NCBI RefSeq assembly: GCF_963678635.1
Contig: NC_087068.1
Location: forward strand, 16,619,872-16,683,871
Length of the DNA: 64,000 nt
From: Symsagittifera roscoffensis
Lineage: Eukaryota; Xenacoelomorpha; Acoela; Convolutidae
Reading direction: 5' to 3'
Part shown: piece after piece, positions 25,546 through 36,247 of the stretch
Layout: every line of letters begins with the position of its first letter
How positions within the stretch are numbered: the first letter of the stretch is position 1
Program-made: the position numbers and the translations under genes
Notes under the pieces: generated by a model
The model's database searches: none
Seen by the model: the letters and a program-made list of their open reading frames with translations, nothing else
What the model was told of the DNA's origin: nothing

Positions 25546-26996
25546 CTTATCTGTCTAGTTAGCTGACTTCTTGTTTCGAAGCTTGTTTTGTGTTCAAACT
25601 TTAACAAATTAGTTTAAACCGACTTCTAAAAATTTACAAGTGGTGAAATAATTATTCTGGCTATCAAGGTTGACAAAGGTTGTTAGTGCCAATGTGTAAG
25701 CAAGAAGTACGAGTAATCTACATTCATTTTCGTTCAAAAAATGTACGAGTGTCAGCTTGATTTGTTTTTTTTTCAGGTCAAGATTAAATGCTTAGACAGA
25801 CTACGTTGACATTTTTTAAGCAATCCAAACTTCTAGGTACGTATCACGAACGCAAAATTTGAATTAATTTTTCTAGGATTGTTTAGGGTTATCAGCTGTT
25901 TGCCTGCAAAATGCATGGTTCCAAAAATTGAACAAGGTCAAATAGATGCACAGGGTCCAAAATCTAGAAAAGGCTTCAAGTGTTTGTGACTTTTCTTGGT
26001 ACGGTGATATCGAACAAACTATCAAACAAATTAGATTTCTTACGCAAATGAGTTATATGCAAAAAAATGTTGAAAATGATGGAGCAATGTCTACTGAATA
26101 CGTAATTAATTTTGTTTGTTGGGTTTTAGTGGTGCACAGGACTCCTCTTTTTCACACTTGTTTTACCGGGGTCCTCTGTTTTCTCGATAAATTTTGAGAA
26201 AAACCAAAATAACATAAATTGTTTGAACTGTTTTTTGGTTTAAAACTTGCATGGTTTTTTTCATGTTTAGCGAGTTAATACAAGCATACAAAGCAATTCA
26301 AAGGTGTTCAAAGTTCTTTTTTTGACACTTTGCGCCAGAAAAGGGATTTTTTGAGCGAACAAAGCAAAGTGAATATCAGAGCATAAAATTTCTTTCGTTT
26401 TTCACAAAAAACTCTCGGAAATCAATTCAGGCCAGCAAGGATTTTAAAACTTGCTTCTAAAACTAATTTTCATCCCGCGGTTTGAAGCGCTTGAACAATT
26501 GCCTTCAGAAATTTTTAGTTTATAATTGTACAGGAACGCTAGCTTTCAAAACTACTCGAAAATGTTCCGAGCTTGCATCATTTGAGGCCTAGTTTTTTTT
26601 GCAAGTCATTTCTAAAGGTCAAAAGAATTTTTGTAAGATTTTGAAAACTACACAAACAGCTCGGATTGTTCTAATTTCTATTGCTTCAACTGCTTGCTTC
26701 AAATATGGTTGTGTTAATATGGTCAAACTTCTCGGCCCAAAAATTACGAGATCAAAATTCAGATTTCAGAATTCAAATAACATGAAGAATTAGGCGTGAA
26801 AATCAATTAGATGATGACTTATTAAAAACACCATTGACTTTTCGGGGCATTCGTTTTTTCGCGTGATTTCGCGTGATTCGGGGCTTTTATTTTTTAAAAG
26901 CGGTGTGAAATGCAAAATCTAACAGAACAAGTTACTACTATTTTTCTCACATTTAAAACAAATTGATATATAAAAAACTGATTGATTGTTCTTCAG
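25546..26996. other. Non-coding DNA upstream of the first visible VWA exon
   Basis: This is probably intron or 5' flank of the VWA gene. I looked for an exon with the DxSxS start of the VWA metal site and did not find one. A short frame at 25946-26197 has no motif. Confidence 0.4.
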
Positions 26997-27182
26997 TGAG
27001 TGGGATAAGCAGATGGCGTTCGCAGACATTCTACTTAAAAGGTTTGAGAAAAAGATGGCCGAAGGTGCTTCACAAATGGGCATAGTTGGGTTCAGTGATG
27101 GGGTTACTCGAGAACTGTCTCTCACTAAGGACTTCAAGGCAGTCAAGGCTATGCTGGACAAAGATAGTGCGTTTGGCAGAAG
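26997..27182 (+). CDS. VWA-domain protein, first visible exon (VWA first half)
   Basis: An acceptor (ttcttcag) precedes the exon and a strong donor (AG|gtgagt) follows it. The translation runs EWDKQMAFADILLKRFEKK, then a core strand MGIVGFSDGVTRE and KAVKAMLDKDSAFGR. In VWA domains this covers helix 1 and the central strand that ends in 'GIVGFS'. The exon ends two bases into a codon, and the next exon's first base completes a Ser. The strand carrying the DxSxS metal-site motif should lie in an upstream exon that I could not find; it may be in the assembly gap or outside the window. The protein is presumably extracellular. Its exact family is not known. Confidence 0.85.
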
Positions 27183-28466
27183 GTGAGTACCGAGAAGTTG
27201 AAGGTGTATTTTCGGTTATACCCTCCCCAAACTGATAAAAAATGAAACAGAATTTTTTTTCACAATCGGACTTATTTTACAAGCAAAAGCAGATATCCCG
27301 TGCGTTAAATCAAGCTGGAAAAAGGCAAAAATTGAAAATTAACGACAATTAAAAACGCGTTTGGCATCCTGTTTATGAAATTTAGGCGCTGAAAATCTGA
27401 GAAAAATGGAGAAGAAAGTTAGTTTGAGGCTCATTTACGTAAAAATGCTTCATTTTTACCAGTCACATAATAATATCCCAGTAGCAGTGTCCCAATTTTT
27501 TTTAGAAAAAGTTCATTTCGTTTTTTCATTATTTAGGGGGAGGGGGGGTATAACCAAAAAGACTAAGTAGGAGGACATATAATTTCCTTTTTGATACAAA
27601 CGAAAAGTATTTAGAAAATTTATGTGATCGGAATTTCATATTTTAGTTTTTTTCAGACGCTTTGGAAAAAAAACTTATTGCATACAACTTATCGCTTTTG
27701 TAAAATTTATGGCTTTTGGAAAAAAACTTATTGCTACGCCCAGATTATTGTATACCAAAATTTATGGCCCTCGGAAAATTCAAACTTTCAATTTTTTGAC
27801 CGTTTTTTCAAGTTTTGTTATTTTTCTCGAAAACTAACCACACTAATATGAGAAACTGAGTTCAATGGAAATAAAACCAGTTTTGGCAAACTCCCGTGTT
27901 TTAGCGGCCGAGCACAAATTTTTCTACAAGAAAAACTTTGACCCTCGAAAAAATAATTATTGTGAGTTTTGCCGTTCTTTCAAATTTTCGGACATTTCTC
28001 AAAAGCTACCCACCTAAATCTGAGACTTTGGGTTCAGTGGTTAGAGCAGGTTGTGGGAAGCCACCTTGTGTAAACATTTAATCACAATTTTCTACGCAAA
28101 AAATTATGACCCTCGGAAAAGTCAAAAATTTGATTTTGTGACTGTTTTTGTAAACATTGTAAGTACCCACCAATTCTGAGTTTTTAGGTTCAACCAAAAG
28201 AAAAGATAAATTTCCTTGGAAAAGTCATATTTGTGATTTTTTGACTTTTTTTCAATTCAATCAAAAAAGGGTTTGAGAGAAGCTCCCCAGAAAGAATGCC
28301 GACGCCCAAACTTTGTGACAAAAAAAGTTTTTGCCCTCAGAGAAGCCAATGTTTTGATTTTTTTGTGCTTTTTAGAAACTTATTGACTCTTCTCAAAGAC
28401 TACTCGAAACTGCCAAATCTAATATCAGAAAATAAGTCAAAACAACACGTTGTATAAAATCTTTGA

Positions 28467-28526
28467 GCATAAGCAGCTACGCGTTTCGAAAAATATTAAG
28501 TCTTTGGGACGCGTAGCTGCTTATGC
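28467..28526. repeat. Perfect 18-bp hairpin
   Basis: The arms GCATAAGCAGCTACGCGT and its exact reverse complement are separated by 24 bases. The same hairpin is at 32809-32868 in the other copy of block A. It is richer in G and C than the intron around it. It may be a tiny MITE or a structured intronic RNA element. Confidence 0.85.
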
Positions 28527-29615
28527 ACCATATTCTCAGGAAAATTCACTCTTATCTTGTTTGAGCAAATACTAAAGTTTTTTGTCAGCCTCTTTTTTTG
28601 AAATTATGTATTCCATCCCCTATCAGTGCAATAAAATTAAGAATTAAAAATCAATGGTTTCCCGCTTTAGCTAAGCCCCTAGTTTTAGTACACAAAAATT
28701 ATGACCCCACGGAAATTGGATTTTTTGACTTTTTCTTAAATTTGTTGACTTTTTTCTCAAACAATACCTTATCAAATTCTACATTTTAAATTCAATCGGA
28801 AGAATGAGATCGGGGCAATTCCCTTTTATAAACGGCCACCCCTGAAATTTAAACGAAAAGTTATGATCTTCAGAAAAGACGTTTTCTGTAAAAAGGTTAT
28901 GATCTTCGAAAAAAACGGTTTTTGTATTTTTTTTTTCTACTTTTCTTAAAAAAACCCTCCCAACTCTTAGATTTTGTTTTCAATCGAAAGAACGAATGTG
29001 GAAATGAAAAACTTTCCTGCGTAAGTAGCTTAGCCCAAAATTTTTTTCACAAGAAGTAAGCGTCCTCGGAAAAGTCATATTTGTGCCTTTTGACCGTTTT
29101 TGAAAATTACTCTACCAGATCTGAGATTTCAAGTTGATCCTATAACAAGCTATTTGAAGCTGCATTGCATAAGAAGTTATGGAGAAATTTTTTTCCACAA
29201 AAAATCAACAGTTTTGTTTTTTAACCGCTTTTGGTTTTTCTCGAAAGCTGCCCTGCCAAATTTGAGATTTTGGTTTCTATCAATAAACTACTCTGACATC
29301 AAATCTGAAATCAAGGAAGCGGCAACGCCTTAAAATTTGTATGAAATGTGTTATTTTTTTGGGAAAATTCCAAATTGTCGAAGAATTTCTGACTTACTTT
29401 ATTGGAGAAACAACTAAGGTTTTGGGAGAATCCCAATTTTTGAGTATTGGATTTTATAATTTTATCCCGAATAAGTACAACAATTTTAAAAATTACCAAA
29501 CAGGTACCTTCAGCTTTAGCTGGACCCCTAGTTGGTCTTCAGAAAAGTTATGCGTCTGCAACGTGCTATAGATGCTACCTCTCAAATTAATTGCTAATTT
29601 TAAATTTGATTTCAG

Positions 29616-29633
29616 CACTGATATAGAGTCTGG
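29616..29633 (+). pseudogene. 18-nt stump of the VWA exon
   Basis: The acceptor 'gatttcag' and the exon start encoding TDIESG are identical to those at 33949-33974, but the exon is cut after 18 bases and runs into intron-type DNA of block B. If spliced in, it would lead to a truncated protein. Confidence 0.85.
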
Positions 29634-30369
29634 CTCAAATAAAATTGTCAAGAAAGATGCTACAATCACAATGAGAGAAAAGAAAAATAGCAACAAACGA
29701 AACATCAAAAGATGGTGTCCTGAACTCGCACAAAGTTGAGAAAATTTCCTAAGCGTTCAAAACGACAAAAACGAGGCAAAACTGACAAACTGTGAGGCTC
29801 GATGAATTTTGAACTATGTGACAATCAACATATCAGTTTGAGATGGCGATGATATAATTACATCAATAAGTTCATTAACAGAAAGCTGCCTGGAAAGACG
29901 GAATCTAATTGAATATTCGTTGGAGTAAACGAAACACTTGGACCGAATTTAATCAATTGATCAATGATTCAATTAACAAAATCCACCCACCAAATTCATT
30001 ACAACAAAATTTTAGTATTTCTTTTTTTTCGAAAGCTGTTAAAGTACTTTATAGTCGAGGATTTATTTAACAAGATAGAATGAGTTTCGCATCAAAGTTT
30101 CGCTTTCCTAAACTAAATTTTATTTGGGTCTTTTTGCAAGCTTATAGATAACAATAGTAGTTGTAATCCGTGAGAACATCTTTATCCGGCTCATGCGTAA
30201 GTAGCATAGCTTTTTTCACTACCATAAAATCTGATAAGAAATTTGAAGAAAAAAATTATACTTTTTTTCAATTTTCTGCTGTTTCTGCTGTTTATGTTCA
30301 GTTGACGGAATTAAGGAAAAAAAATTGAGGAAAAAAAGGAAATTTTAATGATAAAATGGGATGAATTAA

Positions 30370-30537
30370 GTCATTAAACATTATTACCCTGCTTGCTATA
30401 AACGACTAAGACCAACTTTTCACGAGATCGAGAAAGTTTTTGAAGTTGATGATTTAAATCCTAATGCTGAAAAAGCATTAAAATGGTCTTATGTTTCACA
30501 AAGATCAAGCTACTTTGACGTACATGTAACCGAGTGA
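30370..30537 (+). other. Protein-like 55-codon open frame, unassigned
   Basis: The frame between two stops reads HYYPACYKRLRPTFHEIEKV, FEVDDLNPNAEKALKWSYV and SQRSSYFDVHVTE. It starts without Met. It has more protein-like composition than other frames in this intron and is preserved in the second copy (36985-37152). I found no splice site whose phase fits the VWA exons. It may be the relic of an unknown transposon or exon, or chance. Confidence 0.25.
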
Positions 30538-30588
30538 AAAACCCAAAACCCTGCTCAAATAATCGCACATACAAGAACGGATTCAGAC

Positions 30589-31020
30589 CAGGGGAGGATA
30601 TAGGATTTTCTCGAGGGGGGGTCAGATTTTCAAAAATTTTCGGAAAGTTTTATTGACCTTTCTTAGGTCGACCGATTTAATTTTTCCGAGCTCTCCTAAA
30701 GTACTAACAAGACCCTGTTTTGGCCAAATTTTGTGCGCCGCAGGCACAATTTAAAAAAGGCCAAAAAAGCCTCTTTTTCTAACCAGTTTGCTTACACTGT
30801 TGTTAATCTATCTTTTTTTAAAGTTCATCTTTTCATGCACACTATATACAGATTTTTTGACTTGTTCGGCTACAAATAAAATGAGTGATTTGGAAAAAAG
30901 TATAAAGTATGCTGTTCAGTTATTTTTTTGTGCTGAGCATGATCTTAAAAAACTTTTTGGATCTATTTAACATTCTCCCCCCCCCCCCCTATTCTAGCTA
31001 CTAAAGAATATCCACCCCTG
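30589..31020 (+). mobile_element. hAT-like MITE
   Basis: The element starts CAGGGGAGGATATAGG and ends with the complement of CAGGGGTGGATATTC, flanked inside by G and C runs. CAGGG(G/A)-type termini next to poly-G are typical of hAT-superfamily non-autonomous elements. It has no transposase. I could not see a convincing 8-bp target duplication. Related copies lie at 37204-37638 (within the duplicated block) and 61983-62300, with a fragment at 17349. Confidence 0.65.
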
Positions 31021-31100
31021 TAAATAAAAACAGTTTATTCGCGTTGCATGTATATTCGATTTTTGCTGCATTCTGATTGGTCGAAAATGCACTGCAAGTA

Positions 31101-31154
31101 ATCTACTTAACAATCTCCCCTCCTTTCTTAAAGGGGGGAGATTGCTTAGTAGAT
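31101..31154. repeat. Hairpin of C-rich and G-rich arms
   Basis: The left arm (31101-31120, ending CAATCTCCCC) pairs with the right arm (31135-31154, starting GGGGAGATTG) with two mismatches and a 14-base loop. It is present in both copies of block B. Confidence 0.75.
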
Positions 31155-31547
31155 CCATTTTTTAAATTTAATATTAAGCGTAAGTTTCTTAAAGCAAAAT
31201 CAACTTTTCGATTCAGTTTTCAATTATTTGTTGATTTGATTGAGAGAAGTGCCCCAAAAATGTAGATCTGAAAAGTTTTATTTGAAAAATATTTGCTCAC
31301 TTTTTTTTTATTACCGCGGGAACAGTTAGATTGCAAATCTTTAATAAGTGATCCTCCAGAAACAATTGGTGTGGAATTTCCTCAATTGACCGTAAATAAT
31401 TGTGACAATTTTCTCTCGAACTTAAATTTTCGCTCCAAGTTTAAAGCAGAGTTCAATATTTAAATAAACCATAATTTCATAAATTAGAAAAATAACATAA
31501 AAGCTACAAAATTCAACTTTTACTGCCCCAAAAAAATACGGCCCCAT

Positions 31548-33974
31548 GTATTTTCGGTTATACCCTCCCCAAAATGATAAAAAATGAAACAGAATTTTTT
31601 TTCACAATCGGACTTATTTTACAAGCAAAAGCAGATATCCCGTGCGTTAAATCAAGCTGGAAAAAGGCAAAAATTGAAAATTAACGACAATTAAAAACGC
31701 GTTTGGCATCCTGTTTATGAAATTTAGGCGCTGAAAATCTGAGAAAAATGGAGAAGAAAGTTAGTTTGAGGCTCATTTACGTAAAAATGCTTCATTTTTA
31801 CCAGTCACATAATAATATCCCAGTAGCAGTGTCCCAATTTTTTTTAGAAAAAGTTCATTTCGTTTTTTCATTATTTAGGGGGAGGGGGGTATAACCAAAA
31901 AGACTAAGTAGGAGGACATATAATTTCCTTTTTGATACAAACGAAAAGTATTTAGAAAATTTATGTGATCGGAATTTCATATTTTAGTTTTTTTCAGACG
32001 CTTTGGAAAAAAAACTTATTGCATACAACTTATTGCTTTTGTAAAATTTATGGCTTTTGGAAAAAAACTTATTGCTACGCCCAGATTATTGTATACCAAA
32101 ATTTATGGCCCTCGGAAAATTCAAACTTTCAATTTTTTGACCGTTTTTTCAAGTTTTGTTATTTTTCTCGAAAACTAACCACACTTATATGAGAAACTGA
32201 GTTCAATGGAAATAAAACCAGTTTTGGCAAACTCCCGTGTTTTAGCGGCCGAGTACAAATTTTTCTACAAGAAAAACTTTGACCCTCGAAAAAATAATTA
32301 TTGTGAGTTTTGCCGTTCTTTCAAATTTTCGGACATTTCTCAAAAGCTACCCATCTAAATCTGAGACTTTGGGTTCAGTGGTTAGAGCAGGTTGTGGGAA
32401 GCCACCTTGTGTAAACATTTAATCACAATTTTCTACGCAAAAAATTATGACCCTCGGAAAAGTCAAAAATTTGATTTTGTGACTGTTTTTGTAAACATTG
32501 TAAGTACCCACCAATTCTGAGTTTTTAGGTTCAACCAAAAGAAAAGATAAATTTCCTTGGAAAAGTCATATTTGTGATTTTTTGACCTTTTTTCAATTCA
32601 ATCAAAAAAAGGGTTTGAGAGAAGCTCCCCAGAAAGAACGCCGACGCCCAAACTTTGTGACAAAAAAAGTTTTTGCCCTCAGAGAAGCCAATGTTTTGAT
32701 TTTTTTGTGCTTTTTAGAAACTTATTGACTCTTCTCAAAGACTACTCGAAACTGCCAAATCTAATATCAGAAAATAAGTCAAAACAACACGTTGTATAAA
32801 ATCTTTGAGCATAAGCAGCTACGCGTTTCGAAAAATATTAAGTCTTTGGGACGCGTAGCTGCTTATGCACCATATTCTCAGGAAAATTCACTCTTATCTT
32901 GTTTGAGCAAATACTAAAGTTTTTTGTCAGCCTCTTTTTTTGAAATTATGTATTCCATCCCCTATCAGTGCAATAAAATTAAGAATTAAAAATCAATGGT
33001 TTCCCGCTGTAGCTAAGCCCCTAGTTTTAGTACACAAAAATTATGACCCCACGGAAATTGGATTTTTTGACTTTTTCTTAAATTTGTTGACTTTTTTCTC
33101 AATCAATACCTTATCAAATTCTACATTTTAAATTCAATCGGAAGAATGAGATCGGGGCAATTCCCTTTTATAAACGGCCACCCCTGAAATTTAAACGAAA
33201 AGTTATGATCTTCAGAAAAGACGTTTTCTGTAAAAAGGTTATGATCTTCGAAAAAAACGGTTTTTGTATTTTTTTTCTACTTTTCTTAAAAAAACCCTCC
33301 CAACTCTTAGATTTTGTTTTCAATCGAGAGAACGAATGTGGAAATGAAAAACTTTCCTGCGTAAGTAGCTTAGCCCAAAATTTTTTTCACAAGAAGTAAG
33401 CGTCCTCGGAAAAGTCATATTTGTGACTTTTGACCGTTTTTGAAAATTACTCTACCAGATCTGAGATTTCAAGTTGATCCTATAACAAGCTATTTGAAGC
33501 TGCATTGCATAAGAAGTTATGGAGAAATTTTTTTCCACAAAAAATCAACAGTTTTGTTTTTTAACCGCTTTTGGTTTTTCTCGAAAGCTGCCCTGCCAAA
33601 TTTGAGGTTTTGGTTTCGATCAATAAACTACTCTGACATCAAATCTGAAATCAAGGAAGCGGCAACGCCTTAAAATTTGTATGAAATGTGTTATTTTTTT
33701 TGGGAAAATTCCAAATTGTCGAAGAATTTCTGACTTACTTTATTGGAGAAACAACTAAGGTTTTGGGAGAATCCCAATTTTTGAGTATTGGATTTTATAA
33801 TTTTATCCCGAATAAGTACAACAATTTTAAAAATTACCAAACAGGTACCTTCAGCTTTAGCTGGACCCCTAGTTGGTCTTCAGAAAAGTTATGCGTCTGC
33901 AACGTGCTATAGATGCTACCTCTCAAATTAATTGCTAATTTTAAATTTGATTTCAGCACTGATATAGAGTCTGG
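31548..33974 (+). repeat. Duplicated block A (second copy)
   Basis: This is the partner of 27205-29633, at an offset of about 4.34 kb. Here the block ends inside a complete VWA exon rather than a stump, so this looks like the parental arrangement. Confidence 0.93.
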
Positions 33975-34144
33975 TTTGAATAAAGCGAAAGAAATTTTTG
34001 AAGCAGGACGTATAAACGATCCAGCGATCCGGAAGCTGATATTCTTGCTTACTGACGGTGCAAACAACCAGGGTGATTTGGACGCAGGAATAGCTAGTAT
34101 AAAGCAACTTCCAATTAACATTTACGCTATTGGAACTACTTCAG
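33957..34144 (+). CDS. VWA-domain protein, exon with the metal-site Thr and Asp
   Basis: The acceptor is tttcag and the donor is tcag|gttaac. Joined to the previous exon the protein reads GRSTDIESGLNKAKEIF, the VWA loop that brings the metal-site Thr (STDIESGL). It then gives KLIFLLTDGANNQGD, the strand and loop with the metal-site Asp, and INIYAIGTTSG, the following strand. These are the classic landmarks of the second half of a VWA domain, normally a Mg2+-dependent ligand-binding fold of matrix and cell-surface proteins. The exon ends in phase 1. Its first 18 bases, together with the upstream intron, are duplicated at 29616-29633. Confidence 0.88.
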
Positions 34145-34367
34145 GTTAACCTAACTTTCTCATTTAAAAAAAAAACAGAATTTTGAATGAAAATCACTTA
34201 TTTTTAAAAGAAACACATTTTGAAATCGAAATGGATTTCTGGATCAATTTTATCGTTATAGGTCATATTTTTATTATAGGTCATGTTTGATTACCTTACC
34301 AAAAAGTTTATTTGGTGGGGGGGCTACATTTTTAATTGCATGAATTATTTCTTTACTCGATTGTCAG

Positions 34368-34562
34368 GTAACCTAAGGGGTGGAAAATTGAATTTGATCA
34401 CTATTTTAGACTCTAAACAGTACGAGCTGGACAAGATAGCAACGAGGCCGGAATATTCGAAGAGATACAGTGATTTCGATGCTTTCAGCAGAGACATCGC
34501 TGGAATCCTGTACGAGACTTGCAAAATAGGAGCAGTTATTAACCCTGGTGGCGGCAGTTCAG
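34368..34562 (+). CDS. VWA-domain protein, exon closing the VWA fold
   Basis: The phase 1 acceptor (ttgtcag) fits the donor of the preceding exon and restores a Gly codon. The translation, GNLRGGKLNLITILDSKQYE, leads into RYSDFDAFSRDIAGILYETC, typical of the last helix of a VWA domain ('F..L...I...C'). A Gly/Ser-rich linker (NPGGGSSG) follows. The splice donor is GC rather than GT (tcag|gcgagt at 34563). Using it keeps phase 1 and avoids a stop codon two codons later, which is good support for a GC-AG intron. Confidence 0.82.
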
Positions 34563-35009
34563 GCGAGTGATCTCTTTTTTAATTGTTTCAATAAATCTAT
34601 TCAAATTAGGGAAAACTTGACAATTTTTGCGAGCTACTTTGAGCACTCTCCAGCCTATAAAGTCACTCACTATAAAAATATAGCAAATGTGATGGTGAAT
34701 TTTTGCCAAATAGGTTAACACTTAGAAAGTTGGAGTTTACTAGGTGATAATCAATGTTCTTAGGCTTATAAGTTAATTAATTATAACTAATGAAATTGTC
34801 TTTTGAAACTAATTAAAAATGTCGCATTGAATGAATTAGTTGTACTTTTTTAAAAAACAATTTAAACATTTATAAGTATAAGCAACTTTTTCAACAGTTA
34901 TAATATTATAATGATTCTAATATAACAATTATAACTAAGAAGCTAGAAAATTATAAATTCAATACTTCAGATTCGATTTTAATTCATATTGTCATTGATT
35001 TGATTTAAG

Positions 35010-35315
35010 GTGCTTCTGGTCCACAAGTGAACGATAAGTTTGTCGACAAACAGTCTTTCACCCTTCCCGCTATGAATGTGGGCGAAACTAGATACTTCAT
35101 GTTCAAATTCGTCGAAGGATCCATTTCTAACCTCAAAATCTCACCCCAGAAACTGGAATTAACTGTGTGGGCAAGTTTCAACAATTTGTACCCGAGTGAA
35201 GCGAATTACGACTTCAAAACCGAGTGCAAACCAGGCAAAGAATGTCATCTCATGGTAAAGGACCCGTCCAGTTTCTTGAACGATGTCTGCAAAGCTAACA
35301 ATATCACTTGTCCAA
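35010..35315 (+). CDS. VWA-domain protein, post-VWA beta-rich exon
   Basis: The acceptor is tgatttaag and the donor is ccaa|gtatgt; both are phase 1. About 102 residues run through KFVDKQSFTLPAMNVGETRY, FMFKFVEGSISNLKISPQK, ELTVWASFNNLYPSEANYDF, KTECKPGKEC and ANNITCP. Alternating hydrophobic strands, two Cys pairs and an NIT glycosylation site suggest an extracellular beta-sandwich. The 'NLYPSEANYDF' stretch recalls PPC-like or other secreted sandwich domains, but I cannot name the family. All exons in this stretch share phase 1 boundaries, as in shuffled extracellular modules. Confidence 0.8.
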
Positions 35316-35855
35316 GTATGTATGATCATTTCTGTTTATGTATGATTTTAAGGACGGGTAGCAAAAAAAAGATGTTGACCATTTATCCAATAATTCAGAT
35401 AATCTTACTCAAATCCAAAAACTTGTTCTGCAAAACTTGAATTTCGAATGAGCTTCAGGCAAAATTTTTTTGAATGTCGTTATGATATCAATATTTCGTA
35501 CCTTTCTTCAGCAATTTAATCTAAATTTGTTCAAGAAATCAAAAAAAAACTTAGTATAAACAGTATCAACCGCATTCGCAAAAATTAGAAAATTTTTGTC
35601 AAAAATTTTGCTCTTCATCTATTTTATCAACAATAGTGGATCCACAAAAAAAAACAAATATATTGAGTTGTAAAAAAACTCAAGATTTGATTTGCCAATT
35701 TGTAAAAAAAAAAACAAGATTCAAAAAATTCTAACGCGAAATAAACATAAAAATCTTTCAGTCTAGGACTCGCTAAAGGCTCTCATTGACATCTCCCGTC
35801 TCGGCTTAGATTTTTCTTTTAGATTTATAACCTCTAAGTATTCTCTGCCATATAG

Positions 35856-36011
35856 GTTCGTATACTGCGGCCATAGAAGCTACAGGAGGCAATGGGCCAG
35901 AGGATTTGAACATGGAGAACGTGATCAAACCAGACGACCCCCCGTCGTGGTCCGACTACTCGTCTGACCTTGAAAATTTGGGCGACCACGCAGTGGCAGC
36001 TTACAACCAAA
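35856..36011 (+). CDS. VWA-domain protein, acidic exon
   Basis: The acceptor (ccatatag) and donor (ccaa|gtatgc) keep phase 1 on both sides. The translation reads SSYTAAIEATGGNGPEDLNM, ENVIKPDDPPSWSDYSSDLE and NLGDHAVAAYNQ. It is acidic and Pro/Ser-rich and looks like a linker or a small domain edge. The intron that follows is long and begins some 240 bases before the duplicated block at 36248-38163. Confidence 0.75.
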
Positions 36012-36247
36012 GTATGCGATGGGCACTTGCTACAGAGTTGAAAGTTGAATTTGAAACAATTATTGCATCGAGTTTTTCATTCTTATATTATATTCGAGAA
36101 CTGAAAAACTGAAGAAAAAATAACAAAAGTGTGAAAAAGAACAGAGAGAACGACAAAACAAAAAATTGGGAAACAATCCGGGAAACTGGCTCAAAAAACA
36201 AAAAAAAACGCAGCAGCTTTCAAAAGAATGAAGACGTTTAATTAAAA

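Larger units (their letters stand above)
27205..29633 (+). repeat. Duplicated block A (first copy), intron and exon stump
   Basis: The block matches 31548-33974 with only scattered single-base differences and small indels (about 99% identity by eye). It includes intron DNA and the first 18 bases of the VWA exon (29616-29633, after the same acceptor). The copy then joins directly to block B. See the finding on how this arose. Confidence 0.93.
29633..31546 (+). repeat. Duplicated block B (first copy)
   Basis: The block matches 36248-38163 nearly base for base. It contains a hAT-like MITE (30589-31020), a hairpin at 31101-31154 and a 55-residue open frame at 30370-30537. In the second copy this block follows the VWA exons at a distance instead of abutting block A. 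Confidence 0.93.

Noticed and set aside
24855-25558. Overlapping Leu/Cys-rich (+) and Lys/Gln-rich (-) open frames
   Set aside because: They follow from the five-base repeat, which keeps frames open. There is no motif, and both strands are open at once.
27624-34121. Pairs of identical small frames in 27.6-29.7 and 32.0-34.1 kb
   Set aside because: They repeat because block A is duplicated. They lie in intron and have no motif.
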